Assembly (NCBI GenBank): GCA_045612365.1
Contig: JAZKYY010000016.1
Coordinates: forward strand, 170,659-234,658
Length of the DNA: 64,000 nt
Source of the DNA: RGIG9608 sp045612365
Lineage (GTDB): Bacteria > Bacteroidota > Bacteroidia > Bacteroidales > Paludibacteraceae
Direction: 5' to 3'
In this document: piece by piece, positions 53,105 to 62,186 of the stretch
Layout of the letters: the number at the start of each line of letters is the position of its first letter
Position numbering within the stretch: position 1 is the stretch's first letter
The notes under the pieces: generated by a model
Seen by the model: the letters and a program-made list of their open reading frames with translations, nothing else
What the model was told of the DNA's origin: nothing
Databases searched by the model: none
Position numbers and translations under genes: made by a program

Positions 53105-54127
53105 ATGGCACGAAACGATTTAGCAAAGGCAAAAGACGCCAAAAAAGATGAATTCTACACGCAACTTGCCGACATCGAAAAAGAGTTGCGACACTATACC
53201 GAACACTTTCGCGGAAAAGTGGTTTTTTGCAACTGCGACGACCCCTACGAAAGCAATTTTTTCAAATACTTTGCAATGAATTTCAACCATTTAGGGCTGA
53301 AACGCCTCGTTGCTACGTGCTACAACGGCTCGCCCGTGCAGGGCAACGAATTGCTTTTGCATTTTGATATAGACGAACCAAACGAGCCGAAAAAAATCGC
53401 TTACAAAATAGAAATCAGTGAGGTACACGATGCCAACGGCGACGGGGCAATAGACCTTGCCGATGTGCGTTACCTCTTGCAGAACGACAAAAACGCCATC
53501 TCCATTCTCAAAGGCAATGGCGATTTCCGTAGCGAAGAGTGCGTTGGATTACTAAAAGAAGCCGATATTGTGGTTACAAATCCGCCTTTTTCGTTGTTCA
53601 GGGAATATGTAGCACAATTGGTTAAACATGATAAGAAATTCCTAATTATTGGAAACGTAAATGCAATCACTTACAAAGAAGTTTTTCCATTAATAAAAGA
53701 CAATCATTTATGGTTTGGTGCAAGTATTCACAGCGGCGATAGAGAATTTCAAGTTCCAGAAAGTTATCCATTAAATGCAGCAGGTTCTCGTATGGATGAA
53801 CAGGGCAGAAAATTTATTCGTGTAAAAGGTGTTCGTTGGTTTACAAATTTGGATTATAGAGAACGACACGAAGATTTGATTTTATACAAATCCTATAATC
53901 CCGAAGAATATCCAAAATACGACAATTACGATGCGATAAACGTAAATAAAACTTCAGATATTCCTTGCGATTACGACGGAGCAATGGGCGTTCCTATCAC
54001 ATTTTTAGATAAATACAATCCAGAACAATTTGAAATAATTAAATTTAGAAAAGGAGATGATGATAAAGATTTGTCTATAAATGGCAAATGCCCATATTTC
54101 CGAATCCTTATTAAGAAAAAACAATAA
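53105..54127 (+). CDS. EcoRI-family adenine-specific DNA methyltransferase
   Basis: This 340-residue N6-adenine methyltransferase is of the M.EcoRI type. The family N-terminus MARNxxxKAKxAKxDEFYTQ, CNCDDPYESNFFKYF (42-56) and the catalytic motif NPPF (159-162, in DIVVTNPPFSLFREY) are clear. A DANGDGAIDLADV segment (109-121) resembles an EF-hand loop. The ATG at 53105 gives the family start; the longer open frame from a TTG at 53024 runs through the leader hairpins. The 3' half is much more AT-rich than the 5' half. A DUF262-HNH gene follows after 9 bases. Confidence 0.92.
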   Translation: MARNDLAKAKDAKKDEFYTQLADIEKELRHYTEHFRGKVVFCNCDDPYESNFFKYFAMNFNHLGLKRLVATCYNGSPVQGNELLLHFDIDEPNEPKKIAYKIEISEVHDANGDGAIDLADVRYLLQNDKNAISILKGNGDFRSEECVGLLKEADIVVTNPPFSLFREYVAQLVKHDKKFLIIGNVNAITYKEVFPLIKDNHLWFGASIHSGDREFQVPESYPLNAAGSRMDEQGRKFIRVKGVRWFTNLDYRERHEDLILYKSYNPEEYPKYDNYDAINVNKTSDIPCDYDGAMGVPITFLDKYNPEQFEIIKFRKGDDDKDLSINGKCPYFRILIKKKQ

Positions 54128-54136
54128 AAAAGAGTT

Positions 54137-55228
54137 ATGAAAATAGAACTAAAAGAAATCGCAATCAGAGAGTTGGTAGCAGAATACGCTGACAATCAGG
54201 AGAATGGAGTAGTGGCTTATGGCGGTAAATTGGACGTTCGTCCGCCGTATCAGCGTGAGTTTGTCTATGGCGATAAGGAGCGTATGGCGGTGATTGACAC
54301 CGTAATGCAGGGATTTCCGCTCAATGTGATGTATTGGGCAGTGCGCGAAGACGGCACGTACGAAATCATCGACGGTCAGCAGCGTACCATCAGCATTTGT
54401 CAATACGTGAATGGTGATTTTGCCTATATGTTTCGCTATTTTCACAACCTCACAAAAGATGAGCAAGAGCAAATTCTCAACTACAAACTGATGGTTTACC
54501 TCTGCGAAGGCACTGATAGCGAAAAACTTAAGTGGTTCGAAACCATCAACATAGCAGGCAAAGAACTCACCAAACAGGAGCTTCGCAATGCGGTTTATTC
54601 GGGTTCGTGGGTGAGCGACGCCAAGCGTTATTTCAGCAAAAATGGCTGCGTGGCGTACCAAATCGGAGGCAAGTATTTAAGCGGATCAGCCATCAGGCAA
54701 GAGTACCTCGAAACGGCCATTTCGTGGCTCTCCAAAGGCAACATCGAGGTGTATATGAGCGAGCATCAGCACGATAAAAATGCGTTACAATTGTGGCAAT
54801 ATTTCCAAAGCGTAATCACTTGGATTGAAGGCACTTTTGTGCATACGGCCGAGCGTCAGCGCATAATGAAAGGCATCAACTGGGGCGAATTGTACGATGC
54901 GTTTCACGCACAAGTGCTCGACACACAAGCCATCGAGGAAGAAATCCGCCGCCTGATTCTCGACGACGACGTAACGAACAAAAAAGGAATCTATGCTTAC
55001 GTGCTTACTCGCAAAGAAAAACATTTGAACATCCGGGCATTTACCGAAGCACAAAAATTGTCGGCCTACGAACGTCAGCAAGGCATCTGTGCGGAATGTG
55101 GCGAACGTTTTGAACTCTCGCAAATGGAAGCCGACCACATAACGCCATGGCACGCCGGTGGCCGAACTTCATCGGAAAACTGCCAAATGCTTTGCCGAGA
55201 ATGCAACCGACACAAATCGGGCAAATAA
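54137..55228 (+). CDS. DUF262 (GmrS-like) protein fused to an HNH nuclease domain
   Basis: Residues 1-150 are a DUF262/ParB-like NTPase domain: VRPPYQREFVYG (34-45) and the signature DGQQRT (79-84). Residues about 310-363 are an HNH nuclease with C318-x2-C321, D333-H334, N348, C353-x2-C356 and N357. GmrSD-type systems use DUF262 with a different His-Me nuclease (DUF1524) to cut modified phage DNA; here an ordinary HNH is present. Directly behind an EcoRI-like methyltransferase, it is the likely restriction or effector component. No EcoRI-like nuclease is nearby. Confidence 0.85.
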   Translation: MKIELKEIAIRELVAEYADNQENGVVAYGGKLDVRPPYQREFVYGDKERMAVIDTVMQGFPLNVMYWAVREDGTYEIIDGQQRTISICQYVNGDFAYMFRYFHNLTKDEQEQILNYKLMVYLCEGTDSEKLKWFETINIAGKELTKQELRNAVYSGSWVSDAKRYFSKNGCVAYQIGGKYLSGSAIRQEYLETAISWLSKGNIEVYMSEHQHDKNALQLWQYFQSVITWIEGTFVHTAERQRIMKGINWGELYDAFHAQVLDTQAIEEEIRRLILDDDVTNKKGIYAYVLTRKEKHLNIRAFTEAQKLSAYERQQGICAECGERFELSQMEADHITPWHAGGRTSSENCQMLCRECNRHKSGK

Positions 55229-55405
55229 TTCGTAGAAATATCGCAAGGAGAAAATACAATGAAAATCCCGAAAAACATTCAAACAAAACTGAAATACAAA
55301 AATCACATAATTTATATTATGTCAAATAGAATATAACAGAATATACACTACCGCCAAAACAAAGAGTTTTAGGCCGTCTAAAAAAAGTCTCTAACAACTT
55401 TTTAT

Positions 55406-55413
55406 TATTTTTG
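55406..55413 (+). promoter_or_regulatory. -7 box TATTTTTG, promoter of the carbonic anhydrase-pyrKD operon
   Basis: Matches TAnnTTTG 17 bases before the start codon at 55430. It separates the defence-like unit from the following housekeeping genes. Confidence 0.55.
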
Positions 55414-55429
55414 CCAAAAAAAGAAAGAA

Positions 55430-55945
55430 ATGGCATTAATTAAATCAGTAAGAGGTTTCACTCCACAAATTGGAGAAAATTGTTTTCTGGCCGAAAACGC
55501 AACCATCATTGGCGACACCAGCATTGGCAATAATTGTAGCATTTGGTTCAACGCAGTTTTGCGTGGCGATGTGAACACCATTCGCATTGGCAACGATGTA
55601 AACATTCAGGACGGAGCTGTCTTGCACACGCTTTATCAGAAATCTACCATCGAAATTGGAAATTTCGTGTCGGTAGGTCATAACGTAACCATTCACGGAG
55701 CCACCGTAAAGGACTATGCTCTAATAGGTATGGGCGCTACTCTGCTTGATGGCGCAGTGATAGGCGAAGGAGCTATAATTGCTGCTAACGCGCTGGTACT
55801 GAGCGGAACAATAGTTCCTCCTAATACCATTTGGGCTGGTGTTCCGGCAAAGCAAGTAAAAGAAGTTTCGGCCGAACAAGCCAAAGAAATCAATCAGAAA
55901 ATAGCTCACAACTATTCGATGTACGCAAGTTGGTACAAAGAGTAA
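55430..55945 (+). CDS. Gamma carbonic anhydrase family protein
   Basis: This 171-residue left-handed beta-helix protein of the gamma-carbonic-anhydrase family forms trimers with zinc between subunits. The likely metal histidines are H66, H84 and H89 (VLHT and VGHNVTIHG). Hexapeptide repeats cover residues 20-140. Many family members have no proven carbonic anhydrase activity, so the name is a family label. Confidence 0.87.
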   Translation: MALIKSVRGFTPQIGENCFLAENATIIGDTSIGNNCSIWFNAVLRGDVNTIRIGNDVNIQDGAVLHTLYQKSTIEIGNFVSVGHNVTIHGATVKDYALIGMGATLLDGAVIGEGAIIAANALVLSGTIVPPNTIWAGVPAKQVKEVSAEQAKEINQKIAHNYSMYASWYKE

Positions 55946-55966
55946 AAAAACATGAGAGAAAAAGAT

Positions 55967-56728
55967 ATGAAAAAACAGATTTTAGATCTTGAACTGCTCA
56001 GCATCGAACAACTCAACGCCAAAAACGTATTGCTGAAGCTACATTGCCCCTACAATGGCGAAATTTTGGCAGGTCAGTTTGTAGAAGTTCGCATTGATAA
56101 TCAGAAAGATGTATTTCTTCGTCGCCCTATTTCCGTGCATTATTACTCAAAGAAAGCACAAGAACTATGGCTACTTGTTCAGCTTGTAGGCAAAGGCACC
56201 AAAGCCATAGCAACGCTTGAGAAAGGCGCAAAAATAAACATTGTATTGCCACTTGGCAATGGATTCAACCTCCCTGAAAAACCTCAAAAAACACTACTTG
56301 TAGGAGGGGGAGTAGGAGTAGCTCCACTGCTCTACTTAGGCAAAAAACTGAAAGAAAATGGCTCCGAAGTTGTTTTTCTGCTCGGTGCCCGATCTGCCTC
56401 TGACCTTATGCAAATAGCTTGTTTTGAGGAGTTTGGAAAAGTGTACATCACCACAGAAGATGGTTCCGTAGGCGAACAAGGATTTGTTACGCAACACTCT
56501 GTTTGGCAAAACAGTTTTGACAAAATATTTTCTTGTGGTCCTACCCCAATGATGAAGGCGGTGGCAAAACTTGCGCAAGAGAAGGAGATCGACTGCGAAG
56601 TATCGCTCGAAAACACAATGGCTTGCGGACTTGGAGCATGTCTTTGCTGCGTTACTGACACAAAAGAGGGTCATAAATGCGTATGTACCGATGGTCCGGT
56701 ATTTAACATAAAAGAGTTGAAATGGTAA
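55967..56728 (+). CDS. pyrK: Dihydroorotate dehydrogenase electron transfer subunit
   Basis: This is the FAD and [2Fe-2S] subunit that carries electrons from dihydroorotate oxidation to NAD. It has the FAD-binding RRPISVH segment, the NAD motif GGGVGVAPLL, and the C-terminal 2Fe-2S cysteines in CGLGACLCC...KCVC. The ATG at 55967 gives the usual N-terminus; 55952 would add five residues. It precedes pyrD, its partner. Confidence 0.93.
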   Translation: MKKQILDLELLSIEQLNAKNVLLKLHCPYNGEILAGQFVEVRIDNQKDVFLRRPISVHYYSKKAQELWLLVQLVGKGTKAIATLEKGAKINIVLPLGNGFNLPEKPQKTLLVGGGVGVAPLLYLGKKLKENGSEVVFLLGARSASDLMQIACFEEFGKVYITTEDGSVGEQGFVTQHSVWQNSFDKIFSCGPTPMMKAVAKLAQEKEIDCEVSLENTMACGLGACLCCVTDTKEGHKCVCTDGPVFNIKELKW

Positions 56729-56742
56729 AAAAAGAGAAAATT

Positions 56743-57645
56743 ATGAATACCAACGTAAAAATAGGACAATTGGAACTAAAAAATCCTGTGCTCACTGCTT
56801 CGGGAACTTTTGGATATGGTTTTGAGTTTGCTGATTTTATAGATTTGAATCGCTTGGGAGGGTTTATTGTAAAAGGCACTACCCTACATCACCGCGAAGG
56901 TAATCCCTATCCACGCATGGCCGAAACGCCATCGGGAATGCTCAACGCTGTTGGGTTACAAAATAAAGGTGTAGATTACCTCATTGAAAATATCTACCCA
57001 AAACTTAAAACATTGGATACAAACGTCATAGTGAACGTTTCGGGCTCGTGCATTGAAGACTACGTTGCCACAGCCGAAAAAATAAATGCTTTGGACCGTA
57101 TTCCAGCCATTGAGCTCAATATTTCATGTCCTAACGTTAAACAAGGAGGAATGGCATTTGGCACATCTGCACAAGCCGCAGAAGAAGTTGTTGCTGCAGT
57201 GAGAAAAGCTTACCATAAAACACTTATTGTAAAACTTTCTCCCAACGTAACCGACATCACCGAAATTGCACGAGCAGCAGAATCGGCTGGCGCCGATAGC
57301 GTTTCGCTAATAAACACTATGCTTGGCATGGCCATCGATGCCGAAAAACGCAAACCGATACTTTCAACCATCACTGGCGGGCTTTCTGGCGCTTGTGTGA
57401 AACCTATTGCACTGAGAATGGTTTGGCAAGTGAGCAAGGCTGTGAACATTCCTATCATTGGCTTGGGAGGCATTATGAATGCCACTGATGCTATCGAATT
57501 TTTGTTGGCTGGTGCAAGCGCAGTGCAAATAGGAACAGCAAACTTTATCAATCCCGCTATTACGGTAAAGGTGGTAGAAGGAATTGAAGAATATATGCAA
57601 CGTCACGGACTGAGCGACGTAAAAGAGATTAAAATGCTAGTGTAA
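56743..57645 (+). CDS. pyrD: Dihydroorotate dehydrogenase, class 1B catalytic subunit
   Basis: This FMN enzyme oxidises dihydroorotate to orotate in pyrimidine synthesis. It has LKNPVLTASGTFGYG at the start, the catalytic-cysteine segment NISCPNVKQGG and GLGGIMNATDAIEFLLAGASAVQIGTA at the phosphate site. The 300-residue form from 56743 matches the family; the frame also opens at 56722, overlapping pyrK. With PyrK it forms the NAD-dependent class 1B enzyme. Confidence 0.93.
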   Translation: MNTNVKIGQLELKNPVLTASGTFGYGFEFADFIDLNRLGGFIVKGTTLHHREGNPYPRMAETPSGMLNAVGLQNKGVDYLIENIYPKLKTLDTNVIVNVSGSCIEDYVATAEKINALDRIPAIELNISCPNVKQGGMAFGTSAQAAEEVVAAVRKAYHKTLIVKLSPNVTDITEIARAAESAGADSVSLINTMLGMAIDAEKRKPILSTITGGLSGACVKPIALRMVWQVSKAVNIPIIGLGGIMNATDAIEFLLAGASAVQIGTANFINPAITVKVVEGIEEYMQRHGLSDVKEIKMLV

Positions 57646-57680
57646 AAAAGGAAAAATCTTGCTATCCAAACAGAGAGAAC

Positions 57681-59003
57681 GTGCTTAAAAAAGTTTCGAA
57701 ATACATTTCCGAAAAAAAACTATTTGAACCAACGGATCGGATTTTGGTTGCCGTGAGCGGCGGAATAGATTCGGTGGTTCTTTTGCATATACTGCTAGAG
57801 CTGCATTATGAATGTGTTGTTGCACATTGTAATTTTCACTTGAGAGGAGAGGAATCAGAAAGAGACGAAAATTTTGTACAACAACTAACAGAGAAATACA
57901 ACTGCCAATTCATAAAAACGGATTTTGACACCATAAAATATGCAAAGGAAAAACAAATTTCCATAGAGATGGCAGCTCGTGAGTTGCGCTACGAGTGGTT
58001 CGAGGATGTGAGAAAAAAAGAGTTGTGTCAATGCACTGCCGTAGCTCACCATATGAACGATTCGGTTGAAACTTTTTTCTTGAATCTCACCCGAGGAACA
58101 GGAATAAATGGTTTGAGTGGAATAAAACCTAAAAACAATTTTGTGGTAAGACCGTTGCTCTGTTGCCTTAGAAGTGAGATTGAAAATTATGCCAAAAAAC
58201 ACCACCTTTTGAGTTGCTTCGACTCCACAAATAACGAAGTAAAATTCAAACGAAACGCTATCAGACATCAAATTATTCCACAGTTTGAAAAACTGAATCC
58301 ATCTTTCCAAGAAACAATGTCTGATAACTTCGAAAGAATTGCGAATATACAAGAAATAAGTTTATTCTTTATTAATTCGCTATACAAATCACTGATTACA
58401 AATAGTTTAGAAAATACAATAATTAACACAAAAAAACTAAAAGAATTGCCTATTTGTTATCCTATTCTATCAGAAATACTGCATAAATACGGATTTAACA
58501 GCGATAATATCAAAAAAATTTATCAACAACTCGAGAGTAATTCTGGCAAAAAATTCTCTTCTTCCGAATTTGAATTGTTGATAAATCGGGATGAAATAAT
58601 CATCAGAAAAAAGTCAGCGAAAAAAGAAAAAGAGTGTTTCACACTTTCAAAAATTGAAGAACTGCACTACCCCATTCATCTAAATTTTGAGAGAACGAAT
58701 ATTGAAAATTTTAAATTGAAGAGATCTAAAAAAATCGCAAATATTGATATAGAAAAAATCACTTTCCCTCTTACGCTAAGAAAATGGAAACAAGGAGATG
58801 CGTTCTTCCCTTTTGGTATGAATCAGAAAAAAAAATTAAGCAACTTCTTTATTGACCAAAAATTTTCTCTTTTTGAAAAAGAAAACGCCTGGATTTTAAC
58901 TTCTGCAAACGATGAGATTATTTGGATAGTTGGCCAACAAATCGATAACAGATTTGCCGTAACCGAAACAACAAAAGAAGTTCTTATTATACAGTACTGC
59001 TAA
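57681..59003 (+). CDS. tilS: tRNA(Ile)-lysidine synthetase
   Basis: This essential enzyme adds lysine to C34 of the tRNA(Ile) with CAU anticodon, changing its decoding to AUA. It has the PP-loop SGGIDS at 26-31 and the conserved HCNFHLRGEES and MAARELRYEWF segments. The C-terminal domain is divergent, as usual. The start codon is GTG. It lies 35 bases after pyrD and 12 before the fucosidase gene. Confidence 0.93.
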   Translation: MLKKVSKYISEKKLFEPTDRILVAVSGGIDSVVLLHILLELHYECVVAHCNFHLRGEESERDENFVQQLTEKYNCQFIKTDFDTIKYAKEKQISIEMAARELRYEWFEDVRKKELCQCTAVAHHMNDSVETFFLNLTRGTGINGLSGIKPKNNFVVRPLLCCLRSEIENYAKKHHLLSCFDSTNNEVKFKRNAIRHQIIPQFEKLNPSFQETMSDNFERIANIQEISLFFINSLYKSLITNSLENTIINTKKLKELPICYPILSEILHKYGFNSDNIKKIYQQLESNSGKKFSSSEFELLINRDEIIIRKKSAKKEKECFTLSKIEELHYPIHLNFERTNIENFKLKRSKKIANIDIEKITFPLTLRKWKQGDAFFPFGMNQKKKLSNFFIDQKFSLFEKENAWILTSANDEIIWIVGQQIDNRFAVTETTKEVLIIQYC

Positions 59004-59015
59004 ACCATAATAAAA

Positions 59016-60314
59016 ATGAAAAAGTTATTTACTCTCATCCTAGGTTTGACATTAGTATCGAATGTTTTTGCTCAAGAGAATACTTACTCCCCCACTCCAG
59101 AGAACTTAAATAGAAGAAAAGAATTTGCCGATTCCAAATTTGGGATTTTCATACATTGGGGCATTTATAGTATGATGGGCGATGGAGAATGGGTTATGAC
59201 CAACAAAGGCATAAAACATAAGAACTATTCACAACTTGCATCGGGTTTCTATCCATCAAAATTCAACGCTAAAGAATGGGTTGAGATAATCAAAAGTTCT
59301 GGAGCAAAATACCTATGTTTTACCTCACGCCATCACGATGGGTTCTCAATGTTCAAATCAAACTTTTCCAACTACAACATTGTTGATGCTACGCCATACA
59401 AACGCGATGTTCTTAAAGAACTTGCAGAAGAATGCCAAAAACAGGGAATAAAACTTCACCTTTATTATTCACACATTGATTGGGGAAGAGATGATTTTCC
59501 TATTGGAGGCACTGGACAAAAAAGCGGCAGAGACAAAAGCAAGGAGAATTGGGCGACATACTACTCTTTTATGAATAACCAACTTACTGAACTACTCACT
59601 AATTATGGTGAAATTGGTGCTATTTGGTTCGATGGAGTTTGGGATAAACCTAATTTTGAATGGCAACTTGAAGAGCAATACAAGCATATACACTCCATTC
59701 AACCACAATGTCTAATTGCAAATAATCACCATAAAGAAATTAGAGCTGGTGAAGATTTTCAGATTTTTGAGAGAGATCTCCCCGGGCAAAATACTGCTGG
59801 ATATTCTGAAGGTCAAGAGGTTAGCAAACTACCGTTGGAGTCGTGCCAAACAATGAACAAAACTTGGGGATATAACATTACTGATGACGACTTTAAATCA
59901 ACAAAAGAGATTATACATTTCTTAATGAGGAACGTTGGGATGGGAGCAAATCTATTACTCAACGTAGGACCAGGACCCGACGGAAAATTTCCAGAAGAAG
60001 CTGCTACTAGACTAAAAGAGATAGGTGAATGGCTAAATAAATATGGAGAAGCTGTATATGAAACAACTTCAGGTATCATTCCTCCTCAAGATTGGGGAGT
60101 TACCACAATGAAAGGAAAGCAAATGTATGTTCACATTTTAAACCTAAATGATAACCATTTATATTTGCCAATAAAAAAGGTCAAAGCCTCAAAAGCAATA
60201 TCTTTAGTGGATGGGGGGAACATTAATTTTAAACAAGACAAGAAAGGTATTCTCATTGAACTCCAAAACAAACCAACTGAAATCGATTATGTTATTAGGA
60301 TCGATTTAAAATAA
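59016..60314 (+). CDS. Alpha-L-fucosidase, GH29
   Basis: This 432-residue secreted or periplasmic exo-fucosidase has a signal peptide (1-19, VFAQ) and the GH29 barrel: FIHWG (45-49), SRHHDGF (104-110) and the catalytic nucleophile D206 in AIWFDGVWD. It removes fucose from host glycans and could feed the FucA/kinase pathway at 31.5-33.5 kb. GH29 has two subfamilies with different linkage preference, which cannot be separated here. Confidence 0.93.
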   Translation: MKKLFTLILGLTLVSNVFAQENTYSPTPENLNRRKEFADSKFGIFIHWGIYSMMGDGEWVMTNKGIKHKNYSQLASGFYPSKFNAKEWVEIIKSSGAKYLCFTSRHHDGFSMFKSNFSNYNIVDATPYKRDVLKELAEECQKQGIKLHLYYSHIDWGRDDFPIGGTGQKSGRDKSKENWATYYSFMNNQLTELLTNYGEIGAIWFDGVWDKPNFEWQLEEQYKHIHSIQPQCLIANNHHKEIRAGEDFQIFERDLPGQNTAGYSEGQEVSKLPLESCQTMNKTWGYNITDDDFKSTKEIIHFLMRNVGMGANLLLNVGPGPDGKFPEEAATRLKEIGEWLNKYGEAVYETTSGIIPPQDWGVTTMKGKQMYVHILNLNDNHLYLPIKKVKASKAISLVDGGNINFKQDKKGILIELQNKPTEIDYVIRIDLK

Positions 60315-60330
60315 TTTTTATACATAGAAA

Positions 60331-60366
60331 AAAAAGAGCCATCTAAAAAAGATGGCTCTTTTTTTA
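60331..60366. terminator. Bidirectional terminator between the fucosidase gene and pckA
   Basis: AAAAAGAGCCATC pairs with GATGGCTCTTTTT (13 bp, 7-base loop), with T on both sides in the relevant directions. Confidence 0.92.
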
Positions 60367-60383
60367 TTAACGAAAACTTCCTA

Positions 60384-61988
60384 TTATAATTTTGGACCAG
60401 CTGCAACTAGAGCTTTACCTGCTTCGTTACCAGTAAACTTGTTGAAGTTTTTGATGAAACGTTCTGATAAGTCTTTAGCTTTTTCTTCCCATTGGCAAGC
60501 ACATTCGTATGTGTCGCGTGGGTCAAGAATGTTAGGATCTACACCTGGAAGTTCGGTTGGTACTTCGAAGTCGAAAAATGGGATTTTCTTAGTTGGAGCG
60601 TTGTTGATAGAACCATCTAAGATAGCGTCGATAATACCACGAGTATCTTTAATAGAGATACGTTTACCTGTACCGTTCCAGCCAGTGTTTACTAAGTAAG
60701 CTTTAGCACCTACTTTTTCCATTCTCTTAACTAGTTCTTCACCGTATTTTGTTGGGTGTAAGCTTAAGAATGCTGCACCGAAGCAAGCAGAGAATGTAGG
60801 AGTTGGCTCAGTAATACCACGTTCTGTACCAGCTAATTTAGCGGTGAAACCAGATAGGAAGTAGTATTGAGTTTGTTCTGGTGTTAAGATTGATACTGGA
60901 GGTAACACACCAAATGCGTCAGCTGACAAGAAGATTACTTGTTGAGCGTGAGGACCTTTTGAAGGTACTGCGATGTTGTTGATGTGATCGATAGGATAAG
61001 AAACACGAGTATTTTCTGTTACGCTCTTATCTGTGAAGTCGATTTTACCGTTAGCGTCAACAGTAACGTTTTCTAGAAGTGCGTTACGTTTGATAGCGTT
61101 GTAAATGTCTGGTTCGCTTTCTTTGTCTAGGTTGATAACTTTAGCGTAGCAACCACCTTCATAGTTGAATACACCTTCGTCGTCCCAACCGTGTTCGTCG
61201 TCACCGATTAGAAGACGTTTTGGGTCTGTAGAAAGGGTAGTTTTACCTGTACCTGAAAGACCGAAGAAGATAGCTGAACTAGTACCTTCCATATTGGTGT
61301 TTGCAGAACAGTGCATAGAAGCGATACCTTTAAGTGGGTTGAAGTAGTTCATTAAAGAGAAGATACCTTTCTTCATTTCACCACCATACCATGTGTTAAG
61401 GATAACTTGTTCGTTTGTTTTTAGGTTGAATACAGTAGCAGTTTCTGAATTTAAACCTAGTTCTTTATAGTTGTCAACTTTAGCTTTAGCAGCGTTGTAA
61501 CATACGAAGTCTGGTTCGCCGTAAGCAGCTAGTTCTTCAGCTGTAGGACGGATGAACATGTTTGTTACGAAGTGAGCTTGCCAAGCAACTTCTACGATGA
61601 AACGTACTTTTAAGCGAGTGCTTTCGTTAGTACCGCAGAATGTATCAACAACGAATAGACGTTTTCCAGAAAGTTGTTTAACAGCTTTAGCTTTAAGGTC
61701 AGCCCAAGCTTCTTCTGAACAAGGTTTGTTGTCGTTTTTGTATTCTTCAGAAGTCCACCATACGCTGTCTTCGCTAGCTTCATTTTTAACGAAGAATTTG
61801 TCTTTAGGAGAACGACCTGTATAGATACCAGTCATTACGTTAACAGTGTCAAGCTCTGTTAATTGTCCTTTCTCATAGCCTTCTAAGCTTTCTTTAGTTT
61901 CTTCTTCAAAAAGAACTTCGTAAGAAGGGTTGTGAAGAATTTCTTTCACGTCGGTAATACCGTACTTGCTTAAATCTAAATTTGCCAT
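60384..61988 (-). CDS. pckA: Phosphoenolpyruvate carboxykinase (ATP)
   Basis: This enzyme (534 aa) interconverts PEP plus CO2 and oxaloacetate with ATP/ADP; in Bacteroidota it usually runs as the carboxylating step toward succinate. It has the P-loop GLSGTGKT (243-250), YTGRSPKDKF (56-65) and the HCSANTN segment. Codon use is strongly biased, like fba, which suggests high expression. The promoter box lies at 62077. Confidence 0.96.
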   Translation of the reverse strand: MANLDLSKYGITDVKEILHNPSYEVLFEEETKESLEGYEKGQLTELDTVNVMTGIYTGRSPKDKFFVKNEASEDSVWWTSEEYKNDNKPCSEEAWADLKAKAVKQLSGKRLFVVDTFCGTNESTRLKVRFIVEVAWQAHFVTNMFIRPTAEELAAYGEPDFVCYNAAKAKVDNYKELGLNSETATVFNLKTNEQVILNTWYGGEMKKGIFSLMNYFNPLKGIASMHCSANTNMEGTSSAIFFGLSGTGKTTLSTDPKRLLIGDDEHGWDDEGVFNYEGGCYAKVINLDKESEPDIYNAIKRNALLENVTVDANGKIDFTDKSVTENTRVSYPIDHINNIAVPSKGPHAQQVIFLSADAFGVLPPVSILTPEQTQYYFLSGFTAKLAGTERGITEPTPTFSACFGAAFLSLHPTKYGEELVKRMEKVGAKAYLVNTGWNGTGKRISIKDTRGIIDAILDGSINNAPTKKIPFFDFEVPTELPGVDPNILDPRDTYECACQWEEKAKDLSERFIKNFNKFTGNEAGKALVAAGPKL

Positions 61989-62076
61989 TTTAATTTAATT
62001 AATTTAGTGAATTTATAATAAGTTTTTAACTCTCGTTTAATGAAATCAAAAGTACTTCCCCTTTTAATCCACAATG

Positions 62077-62108
62077 CAAATATAAATAATTAAATCCAAA
62101 CCACCAAA
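62077..62108 (-). promoter_or_regulatory. pckA promoter (minus strand TTTG at 62105-62108, TATATTTG at 62077-62084)
   Basis: The minus strand has TTTG and TATATTTG separated by 20 bases, a good -33/-7 pair, giving a leader of about 80 bases for pckA. Confidence 0.75.
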
Positions 62109-62158
62109 CTAGACTGCCAAAAAACACGGCTGTTGTGCTTTAAATGTTATTTTTTTTG

Positions 62159-62166
62159 TACTTTTG
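62159..62166 (+). promoter_or_regulatory. -7 box TACTTTTG, promoter of aroA
   Basis: Exact TAnnTTTG match 20 bases before the ATG at 62187; it rules out the longer open frame from 62133. Confidence 0.65.
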
Positions 62167-62186
62167 TAGGTGTAAATGAAATAGGA

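Noticed and set aside
55259..55336. 25-codon basic open frame after the DUF262-HNH gene, preceded by AAGGAG
   Set aside because: Too short to support without conservation; this group does not rely on Shine-Dalgarno sequences, so the AAGGAG is weak evidence.
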